NCBI GenBank assembly: GCA_036759185.1
Contig: DAIOVD010000073.1
Span: 1 to 20,086 of the forward strand
Source: CAMDMI01 sp036759185
Lineage (GTDB): Bacteria > Bacteroidota > Bacteroidia > Cytophagales > Flexibacteraceae
DNA length: 20,086 nt
Reading direction: 5' to 3'
Below the pieces are notes generated by a model. The model worked only from the letters and a program-made list of their open reading frames with translations, did not search any database and had not been told where the DNA came from. Shown here piece by piece: positions 14,550-20,086 of the stretch; the first letter of the stretch is position 1; every line of letters starts with the position of its first letter. The position numbers and the translations under genes are program-made.

Positions 14550-16832
14550 ATGTCGCACATCAGACGGTTTGTTGCAGGAACCTGCATTCCGGTTGTATTT
14601 TCTATTGTTGGAATTTCGTCCGCCATAGCGCAGACGGCACCAGCACAGGACATTGATCAGAAAGTGGAGGCACTTCTGAAGAAGATGACCATAGAAGAGA
14701 AAGCCGGCCAAATGACACAGCTTACTCTTGGACCTTTTGTGGATAATACCAGCAAAACGATGGTTCTCAAGAAAGAAGAACTTCGGAAAGCCATCGTCAA
14801 CAGCAATGTGGGTTCTATTTTGAACAATGCCCAGGATCATACCCAATCGCTGGAGGAATGGCATGAAATCATCAACACCATTCAGAATTATGCCACCAAA
14901 GAAAGTCGGCTTAAGATTCCGGTTTTATATGGAGTGGACGCCATACATGGGGCCACCTATCTGAATAATTCTGTCCTTTTTCCACAACAGTTAGCCATTG
15001 GTTGTACCCGTAATACAGACTACGCTGCTGAAATGGGGAGGATTACCGCCATGGCAACCCGGGCAACCGGTGTTCGCTGGAATTTTGCACCTGTACTTGA
15101 TGTAGCCCGTTCTCCGCTCTGGTCACGGTTTCCGGAAAGTTTTGGGGAGAGTACCTGGCTGGTGCAGCAAATGGGATTGGCCAATATCAAAGCCGCACAA
15201 GGAAAGAGCCTGACAGATCTCACCTCGGTTTCAGCCTGTATGAAACATTTTCTGGGTTACAGTGCTTCCAATACCGGTAAAGACCGGACAACGGCCTCCA
15301 TTCCGGAGCCGGTTCTGCGGGAAGTTTTTCTTCCTCCGTTTCGTGCAGCTGTTCAGGCTGGAGCGAGGACGGTGATGATCAACAGCAGCGACATCAATGG
15401 CATCCCTGTTCATGCCAGTAAGTTTATTCTAACCAGACTCCTTCGCGATGAACTGGGTTTCACCGGACTGGCTGTAACCGATTGGGAGGACATCATCAAA
15501 CTGCACACCCGTCACAAAATCGCCGCCACTGAAAAAGAAGCCGTGTACCTCGCCATTGAGGCAGGAGTCGATATGAGTATGGTGCCGTATAATCTGTCGT
15601 TTTACGATCAGTTGATTCAACTGGTGAAGGAAGGCCGGATTACTGAAGCCCGTCTGGATCTGTCGGTCCGTCGGATTCTGAAAGTGAAATACGAACTGGG
15701 TCTGTTTGAAAATGCCTTTCCGGAAGCGGCTGCCAAAGCAAATGCTTATCCGAAGGAAGCAGGACAGACAAGTCTGAATGCCGCCAGAGAATCACTGGTT
15801 TTGCTGAAGAATCTGGAAAACAATCTGCCACTAAAAACCGGAAAAAAAGTCCTTGTGGTTGGGCCAACTGCGGATTACATGCCATCGCTTTGCGGTTCCT
15901 GGTCATACACATGGCAGGGTGCCGATCCATCCTGGTTTCCGAAAGACTCAAAAACCATTCTGGGTGCTGTCCGTCAAAGAGCAGGAGAGGGGAATGTGGT
16001 GTACAAGCCGGGAGTGAATCTGAAAGGAGCAATCCTCACACCAAATGAAGAATTGATGACAGAAGCGGCGAAAGCTGATGTGATCGTACTTTGTCTGGGA
16101 GAAGATGCCTATGCAGAGATTCCGGGAAACATTGACGATCTCAATCTACCTGAGGTTCAAAAGGACCTTGCCCGAACGCTTTCCAAATCCGGAAAACCGG
16201 TGATTTTTGTGCTTGCCCAGGGAAGACCTCGGATCTTTACCGATATTGAACCAATGGCAACCTCCGTTCTTCTCGCCATTCAACCAGGATTGAAAGGAGG
16301 GGAGGCCATCGCTGAAGTATTGTTTGGAGACGTGAACCCAAGTGGGAAACTGAGCTTCACCTATCCTAAGTACCCAAATGATCTGCTGACGCATGATTGC
16401 CAGATTGCGGAAGTTATGCCGGAAAGCAACGATCTCACTAAGCCACAGTACAAACCGATGTATCCGTTTGGTTTCGGTCTGAGCTATACTCGTTTTGCCA
16501 TGAGTCCGGTGAAAATCAGCAAGACTGACTTGAAAGGGAAATCGGATTCGTTGGTTGTGACATTCGATCTGACCAACACCGGCAACCGGGAAGGCAAAGA
16601 AGCCATCGACCTGTTTACACGTGATCATTTTGCGTCGATGATTCCGGCCTATAGAAAGCACCGGAAGTTTACCAAGTTGTTTCTGAAGCCAGGTGAAACC
16701 AAACCCGTTCGCTTTGTATTGTATGCCAAAGACCTGGAAATGGTGAACGCCGAAAATAAATCGGTAACCGAGCAAGGCGATTTTTCATTGTATGTGCAGG
16801 ATCAGGAAGTGAAGTTCAGCTATTCAGAATAA
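14550..16832 (+). CDS. GH3 family beta-glucosidase / exo-beta-glucanase
   Basis: A 760-residue retaining exo-enzyme that should release glucose from beta-glucan oligosaccharides. A signal peptide ends near SSAIAQ (residue 28) with no lipid Cys, so it is probably periplasmic. The barrel domain (about 35-385) has MTIEEKAGQM, VLYGVDAIHG, RWNFAPVLDVARSP, KHFLGY, and the nucleophile Asp311 in GFTGLAVTDWED. The second domain (about 410-640) has LVLLKN and GEDAYAEIPGN; Glu523 in YAE matches the place of the acid/base in barley exoglucanase ExoI (GExPYAETKGD), rather than the usual BglX pattern. A fibronectin-III-like domain (about 655-755) ends the protein: FGFGLSYTRF, NTGNREGKEAI. It lies 117 bases after gh16 with two hairpins between, and a strong terminator follows. 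Substrate is inferred from motif and locus. Confidence 0.93.
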   Translation: MSHIRRFVAGTCIPVVFSIVGISSAIAQTAPAQDIDQKVEALLKKMTIEEKAGQMTQLTLGPFVDNTSKTMVLKKEELRKAIVNSNVGSILNNAQDHTQSLEEWHEIINTIQNYATKESRLKIPVLYGVDAIHGATYLNNSVLFPQQLAIGCTRNTDYAAEMGRITAMATRATGVRWNFAPVLDVARSPLWSRFPESFGESTWLVQQMGLANIKAAQGKSLTDLTSVSACMKHFLGYSASNTGKDRTTASIPEPVLREVFLPPFRAAVQAGARTVMINSSDINGIPVHASKFILTRLLRDELGFTGLAVTDWEDIIKLHTRHKIAATEKEAVYLAIEAGVDMSMVPYNLSFYDQLIQLVKEGRITEARLDLSVRRILKVKYELGLFENAFPEAAAKANAYPKEAGQTSLNAARESLVLLKNLENNLPLKTGKKVLVVGPTADYMPSLCGSWSYTWQGADPSWFPKDSKTILGAVRQRAGEGNVVYKPGVNLKGAILTPNEELMTEAAKADVIVLCLGEDAYAEIPGNIDDLNLPEVQKDLARTLSKSGKPVIFVLAQGRPRIFTDIEPMATSVLLAIQPGLKGGEAIAEVLFGDVNPSGKLSFTYPKYPNDLLTHDCQIAEVMPESNDLTKPQYKPMYPFGFGLSYTRFAMSPVKISKTDLKGKSDSLVVTFDLTNTGNREGKEAIDLFTRDHFASMIPAYRKHRKFTKLFLKPGETKPVRFVLYAKDLEMVNAENKSVTEQGDFSLYVQDQEVKFSYSE

Positions 16833-16857
16833 GAAGGGAGAGAAATAATCTGCTTTG

Positions 16858-16896
16858 AAAAGGCCTTCTGTGAACGGGATTCGCAGAAGGCCTTTT
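16858..16896. terminator. Strong bidirectional terminator closing the glucan locus
   Basis: AAAAGGCCTTCTG (16858-16870) and CAGAAGGCCTTTT (16884-16896) form a perfect 13-pair stem. A U-G pair plus GAA/TTC extend it inward to 17 pairs, leaving a five-base loop CGGGA (16875-16879). T tracts flank it on both strands. It lies 25 bases beyond the gh3 stop and separates the glucan locus from the regulator module. Confidence 0.92.
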
Positions 16897-16933
16897 GATT
16901 TTCGGGCGTTCGCAAAAAAACTTCCGGCAAATA

Positions 16934-16966
16934 TTTGGTGGTGTGAGAAGATTTCAATTTACTTTG
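16934..16966 (+). promoter_or_regulatory. Candidate promoter of the membrane-protein/regulator operon
   Basis: TTTG at 16934-16937 and TACTTTG at 16960-16966 are 22 bases apart, close to the Bacteroidota TTTG / TAnnTTTG pattern but one base short in the -7 box. Transcription would start near 16973, leaving a leader of about 15 bases. The -7 box forms the left arm of the operator-like repeat at 16961-16977, so a bound repressor would block it. Confidence 0.45.
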
Positions 16967-16977
16967 CAGTACAAAGT
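16961..16977. promoter_or_regulatory. Operator-like inverted repeat ACTTTG-N5-CAAAGT (copy 1)
   Basis: A perfect inverted repeat with six-base arms and a five-base spacer (CAGTA). It ends 9 bases before the start codon at 16987 and overlaps the candidate -7 box. A second copy with one changed base lies at 17916-17932 before the DUF4173-type gene, at almost the same distance from the start. The winged-helix regulator at 17598 is the obvious candidate to bind it; binding is inferred. Confidence 0.6.
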
Positions 16978-16986
16978 TCTTTATCG

Positions 16987-17601
16987 ATGAGCCAAGAAGC
17001 AATCAACGACCTCAGGGAAATCCGGAAACTAATGGAAGGATCTTCCAAATTTGTTTCGGTCAGCGGACTGTCTGCCATAAGTGCCGGAGTGATCGCACTC
17101 ATTGGTGCAGCAGTGGCGTGGTGGAAACTGGGGATTTCACTTCACACACCTCTTGAATATTCATATGCCGGAGAACCTGGCATCATTCAGTTCCTTTTTA
17201 TTGATGCCTTCATCATTCTGTGCCTGGCATCTCTTTCCGGACTAATCTTCACCATCCGGAAAGCCCGCAAACAAAATCAATCGGTGTGGACACGCTCCAG
17301 CAGGCAACTCATGGTGGACTTTTGTCTCCCGCTAGCCGTTGGTGGTGTTTTTAGTTTTATGCTCTTCTATCAGGGTTTCATTGGGATGATCGCACCTTCG
17401 ATGCTCATTTTTTATGGACTGTCCCTGATCAATGCAAGCCACAAAACCCTCAGTGACGTCCGCTATTTGGGATACCTTCAGGTGATTCTCGGTTGTATCA
17501 ACCTGTTATTTATTGGATACGGTTTTCTTTTCTGGTGCATTGGATTTGGATTGATCCACATCCTCTACGGCAGTTTCATGTATTTCAAATACGAACGGTG
17601 A
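16987..17601 (+). CDS. Small multi-helix membrane protein paired with the winged-helix regulator
   Basis: A 204-residue integral membrane protein of unknown function. A charged N-terminal helix (QEAINDLREIRKLMEGSSKF) precedes about six membrane segments, near 24-46, 66-90, 108-128, 131-150, 158-176 and 178-200. From memory, this type of protein (EIRKLMEGS..F.S.SGLSAI.AG) is often found in Bacteroidota beside a small winged-helix regulator and a DUF4153/DUF4173 membrane protein, as here. The ATG at 16987 is preferred over an upstream in-frame ATG at 16855, because the extension would run through the terminator stem and the promoter. Its stop overlaps the GTG start of the regulator (GTGA), so the two are probably translationally coupled. 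It may sense a signal and hold or inform the regulator; this is inference. Confidence 0.8.
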   Translation: MSQEAINDLREIRKLMEGSSKFVSVSGLSAISAGVIALIGAAVAWWKLGISLHTPLEYSYAGEPGIIQFLFIDAFIILCLASLSGLIFTIRKARKQNQSVWTRSSRQLMVDFCLPLAVGGVFSFMLFYQGFIGMIAPSMLIFYGLSLINASHKTLSDVRYLGYLQVILGCINLLFIGYGFLFWCIGFGLIHILYGSFMYFKYER

Positions 17602-17897
17602 AAGATCTGATTCAACATTGGGACAAAGCCTTTGAAAACAAAGCCCGGCTCGGAATCATGTCGATTCTGATCGTGAACGACTGGGTGGATTTCAACGGTT
17701 TTAAGGAGCAACTCGATCTCACGGACGGCAATCTTGCCAGTCACCTGAGTGCTCTGGAGAAAGCTACGTATGTGGAAGTCCGCAAATCCTTTGTTGGAAA
17801 AAAGCCCAATACCAGCTTTCGGGCTACGGTTCTGGGCCGCCAGGCATTCACCAGCCATCTTCAGTCCCTCGAAAAATTCATTCGTTCTCAATCCTGA
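17598..17897 (+). CDS. Small winged-helix transcriptional regulator (HTH_27-like)
   Basis: A 99-residue DNA-binding protein. KARLGIMSILIVNDWVDFNG forms the first helices (about 15-34). FKEQLDLTDGNLASHLSALE (35-54) contains the recognition helix. The wing strands YVEVRKSFVGKKPNTSFRAT (58-77) and a final dimerisation helix follow (GRQAFTSHLQSLEKF). This pattern fits the winged-helix domain PF13601, related to ArsR and MarR proteins. No metal or ligand site is visible. The start is GTG at 17598, which overlaps the stop of the upstream membrane gene; the in-frame ATG further upstream would lie deep inside that gene. The paired 17-bp repeats at 16961 and 17916 are its likely targets, giving autoregulation and control of the DUF4173-type unit. 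Confidence 0.85.
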   Translation: MKDLIQHWDKAFENKARLGIMSILIVNDWVDFNGFKEQLDLTDGNLASHLSALEKATYVEVRKSFVGKKPNTSFRATVLGRQAFTSHLQSLEKFIRSQS

Positions 17898-17904
17898 TAT
17901 TTTT

Positions 17905-17938
17905 TTTGCTAATCCACTCTGTAATTCAAAGTACTTTA
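17905..17938 (+). promoter_or_regulatory. Candidate promoter of the DUF4173-type gene
   Basis: TTTG at 17905-17908 and TACTTTA at 17932-17938 are 23 bases apart, closely matching the spacing and the -7 word of the promoter before 16987. Transcription would start at or within a few bases of the ATG at 17943, so the mRNA may have almost no leader. The last base of the -7 box departs from the consensus. Confidence 0.4.
17916..17932. promoter_or_regulatory. Operator-like inverted repeat ACTCTG-N5-CAAAGT (copy 2)
   Basis: It has the same architecture as the repeat at 16961-16977: six-base arms, a five-base spacer (TAATT), one mismatch in the left arm and an identical right arm. It ends 10 bases before the ATG at 17943. 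The right arm continues into the ten-base palindrome AAAGTACTTT (17928-17937), which could offer an overlapping half-site. Confidence 0.55.
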
Positions 17939-17942
17939 TAAT

Positions 17943-19490
17943 ATGAAAAATCAAAAAGTCGCTCTTGTTGCCATCGGTGCCTGTGTTTGCACTGCTTTGT
18001 TCTACCGCCAGACATGGGGTGTGAACATCCTCCTTTTTTCTCTTCTGGTTTCGGTGCTTCAGATTATGTCTGATAAATCGGTGCTGAAGAACTACCAATG
18101 GATTCTGGTTTCGACCGGAACCTTTCTCGCCGGATTGGGCTTCAATTTTACCAATTCCGGATTCGCTGCCATCCTCTATGTGGTTTCCATGGTCTTGTCC
18201 ATTTACCTGCATCAGACCAAAGAACATTTCTGGCCACTGGCTCTCTTTCATTCCATCGCAAATTTCTTTTCAAGGCCGTATGACTGGTTCTTCACCAGCC
18301 AATCAGGAAAGGACGATCTACTCCCGAATTATTCACCCTTGTCTACCGGAACAGAATACACAGCTTCGGATGAGCGCCAATTTTCAGAATACGAAGCAAC
18401 GGAAAGATCTGAACCAAAACAGACAGAAGGTGCCGCCCCGTTGGTGGATCTGGTAATGGAACCACCTGTTCAGAAATACAACTTCACCCTGTTTATCCGT
18501 CCCCTCGTTCTGTTCATTGTCTTTATCGGTTTGTATGTGGTGGCCAATGACGGTTTCGCTAAACTGGTAACCGATTTTTTTGAGGTCATCAGCATAACCC
18601 TGATCCTGTTTCTATGTGCCTCTTTTCTTGCCATGATTACAATGATCGACAGCCAGAACCTGGAGGTTCTTGATAACATGGCAGCCTATTTCAAAAAATC
18701 CTGGTCTCTGTCTCTGTCGCTGAAAGCTCAGGACTGGAAACCGATGCTGGTGAAGGAAAAGGAAGCCATCATTTCCTTCGTTGGTTTAAATCTTCTCCTG
18801 GTTGTATTGCTTGGATTTGAAATCAATTCCATCCTCAATCCCGACAATGCCAAAGGCCTTTCTGAGGGTGTTCATGAAAATATTTACGCCGTCATTTTCT
18901 CCGTTGTCCTGGCAGGATTGGTGACCATCTACTTTTTCTCCGGCAACGTTTTCTTTATGGCGCAGATTGCCCGGATCCGCTTACTGGCCAATACCTGGAT
19001 TGCTCTGAATGCCTTCCTTGTGCTAATGGGAGTCTACAAAACCTTTGTGTACATCGGCTATTTTGGATTGACCTACAAGCGGCTTTCTGTCCTGGAATAT
19101 CTGGTCACCATTCTCACTTCGCTCATCATCGTTGCCTGGTGCATTTATCTCCGGAAGGGAAACTGGACACTGGTCAATCGTGTCATTGCCTTGACGTATT
19201 CTTTCATGATTCTGTATAATCTGCCAAACTGGGACCGGATTATGGTCCGATACAACTATACCCATTTCGAGAACCATCAGTCTGAATACTACGACAAATT
19301 GTCCGTGAGCGGCGTGGCTGAATTTGCCAAAATGAACAACCCGAAGCAAAAATATTCAGACCGGGATGCCGATCTCAAGGTCAATCGGTTTGTGGAAAAG
19401 TTCCGCGAAAATGGCTTCCTGAGCAAAACATTTGAGGATTACCGGATTTACGAAGACCTCAATCTGGCTGGTTCCACAAAAAACAATTAA
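17943..19490 (+). CDS. DUF4173-type polytopic membrane protein
   Basis: A 515-residue inner-membrane protein with roughly ten to twelve membrane segments. The first cluster is at about 8-95, with a GVNILLF motif near 26-32 that is typical of DUF4173/DUF4153-like proteins. A long charged loop (about 120-180) follows, rich in Glu, Ser and Thr. The second half has family-like stretches: ARIRLLANTWIALNAFLVLM, TYKRLSVLEYLVTILTSLII and YNLPNWDRIMVRYNYTHF. The last 80 residues are soluble and charged. The biochemical role of the family is unknown. It starts 45 bases after the regulator gene with its own candidate promoter and operator. The Coq4-like gene follows after 28 bases, probably in the same transcript. 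Confidence 0.82.
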   Translation: MKNQKVALVAIGACVCTALFYRQTWGVNILLFSLLVSVLQIMSDKSVLKNYQWILVSTGTFLAGLGFNFTNSGFAAILYVVSMVLSIYLHQTKEHFWPLALFHSIANFFSRPYDWFFTSQSGKDDLLPNYSPLSTGTEYTASDERQFSEYEATERSEPKQTEGAAPLVDLVMEPPVQKYNFTLFIRPLVLFIVFIGLYVVANDGFAKLVTDFFEVISITLILFLCASFLAMITMIDSQNLEVLDNMAAYFKKSWSLSLSLKAQDWKPMLVKEKEAIISFVGLNLLLVVLLGFEINSILNPDNAKGLSEGVHENIYAVIFSVVLAGLVTIYFFSGNVFFMAQIARIRLLANTWIALNAFLVLMGVYKTFVYIGYFGLTYKRLSVLEYLVTILTSLIIVAWCIYLRKGNWTLVNRVIALTYSFMILYNLPNWDRIMVRYNYTHFENHQSEYYDKLSVSGVAEFAKMNNPKQKYSDRDADLKVNRFVEKFRENGFLSKTFEDYRIYEDLNLAGSTKNN

Positions 19491-19518
19491 TCAATCATCA
19501 CTTTAAAAAGAACATACG

Positions 19519-20067
19519 ATGAAAACGATCATCATTGATTACAAAAAGGGAATTGAGATCCGGGAGAAATTCCTCCTATGGTTATTGGGTGTGGTCATTC
19601 CGGTTCATGCACGATTTTATGGCGGACGGAAACCCTGGGGACTTTCCGCCTCAGACCTTCTCGGGTATCCCGCCGGAACACTCGGAAATGAACTGGGCCG
19701 TTTTCTCAAAGCCGAACATCTGGAACCTGTCGACCGGGTAGAGCGGCACGATGCTTTTCACATTCTGCTGGATTTTACAACCAGGGTTCCGGACGAAGCC
19801 GCCATGCAATTTTTCCTGTTGGGGAATGGCAAGGTGTCGCCATTTACGTTGGGAACCGCTCTCTTTTCAGCGGCCATTCTTCCGGAACACACGCGAAATT
19901 TTTACCTTCAGTTTCAGCGGGGACGCTCATTCCGAAGCATTGCCAGATGGGATTTTAAGAAACTCCTTCCTGAAAATTTCCAGGATCTCAAGCGGTATAT
20001 CTTCCGGACGGAACTGAAAGATTCATCCCTGGAAAAAAGGCTGCTGGCAGGAGAGTTTGATTTGTGA
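19519..20067 (+). CDS. Coq4-like protein with HDxxHx11E motif
   Basis: A 182-residue soluble protein. Residues 47-64 (LLGYPAGTLGNELGRFLK) match the Coq4 hallmark P.GTLG..Y..FL, and residues 77-93 give the exact metal-binding signature HD-x2-H-x11-E: His77, Asp78, His81 and Glu93. In organisms with ubiquinone, Coq4 acts in ubiquinone biosynthesis, at a step on ring carbon 1. Bacteroidota normally use menaquinone, so the role here is unclear and may involve another hydrophobic ligand. The N-terminal 30 residues are partly hydrophobic (FLLWLLGVVIPVHARFYGG), suggesting membrane association. It is 28 bases after the DUF4173-type gene, in the same presumed unit. The length is slightly short for the family, but the stop at 20067 is clear. 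Confidence 0.72.
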   Translation: MKTIIIDYKKGIEIREKFLLWLLGVVIPVHARFYGGRKPWGLSASDLLGYPAGTLGNELGRFLKAEHLEPVDRVERHDAFHILLDFTTRVPDEAAMQFFLLGNGKVSPFTLGTALFSAAILPEHTRNFYLQFQRGRSFRSIARWDFKKLLPENFQDLKRYIFRTELKDSSLEKRLLAGEFDL

Positions 20068-20086
20068 CATTGCCGACCTGAGTAAA

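Noticed and set aside
16146..16775. 209-residue - strand frame inside gh3
   Set aside because: Antisense shadow of the GH3 gene with no recognisable domain.
16855..16986. Upstream extension of the small membrane protein from 16855
   Set aside because: It would translate the terminator stem and the promoter/operator, and the conserved-looking part begins at the ATG at 16987.
17493..17597. ATG start for the regulator at 17493
   Set aside because: The added residues are an out-of-frame reading of the membrane gene; the GTG overlapping its stop is better.
17565..18251. 228-residue - strand frame across the regulator and DUF4173-type genes
   Set aside because: Crosses two sense genes and their promoter gap, with no domain.

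Overview
The window looks like chromosomal DNA of a member of the phylum Bacteroidota; I cannot place it to genus. The evidence is a SusC/SusD pair, a FecR anti-sigma protein with a DUF4974-type C-terminus, a type IX secretion (T9SS) type-B sorting domain, Bacteroidota-style lipoproteins, few Shine-Dalgarno sequences, and promoter-like TTTG / TAnnTTTG elements. I found no tRNA, rRNA, CRISPR array, insertion sequence or phage gene.

Left part (1-3601), mixed housekeeping and unknown genes. The + strand carries the end of an unrecognised protein (8-544), an A/T-rich repeat patch, and a small conserved hypothetical protein (738-1070). Facing these on the - strand are tyrA (prephenate dehydrogenase), an ATP-cone/Mrr-like nuclease fusion, and a DUF1003 two-helix membrane protein. 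A gene-free gap of about 520 bases follows (3602-4125), opening with a hairpin that sits in the DUF1003 leader.

Central part (4126-16832), a compact polysaccharide utilisation locus (PUL), all on +. A secreted T9SS type-B protein with a PA14-like domain comes first. Then follow fecR, susC (with an N-terminal STN signalling domain), susD, a PKD lipoprotein in the SusE/F position, a GH16 endo-beta-glucanase lipoprotein and a GH3 exo-beta-glucosidase. The GH16 plus GH3 pair with PKD and SusCD resembles laminarin or mixed-linkage beta-glucan loci of other Bacteroidota. In the inferred scheme GH16 cuts the glucan at the surface, SusCD and the PKD protein bind and import oligosaccharides, and GH3 releases glucose in the periplasm. 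The sigma factor that should partner FecR is not in the window. Two terminator-like hairpins separate gh16 from gh3.

Right part (16858-20067), after a very strong terminator: a four-gene + strand module of a small multi-helix membrane protein, a winged-helix regulator (stop and start overlap, GTGA), a large DUF4173-type membrane protein, and a protein with the Coq4 signature HDxxHx11E. A 17-bp element (ACTTTG-N5-CAAAGT and ACTCTG-N5-CAAAGT) lies 9-10 nt before the start codon of both the first and the third gene. This predicts that the small regulator controls both units, and it is the most interesting candidate for an undescribed system here.
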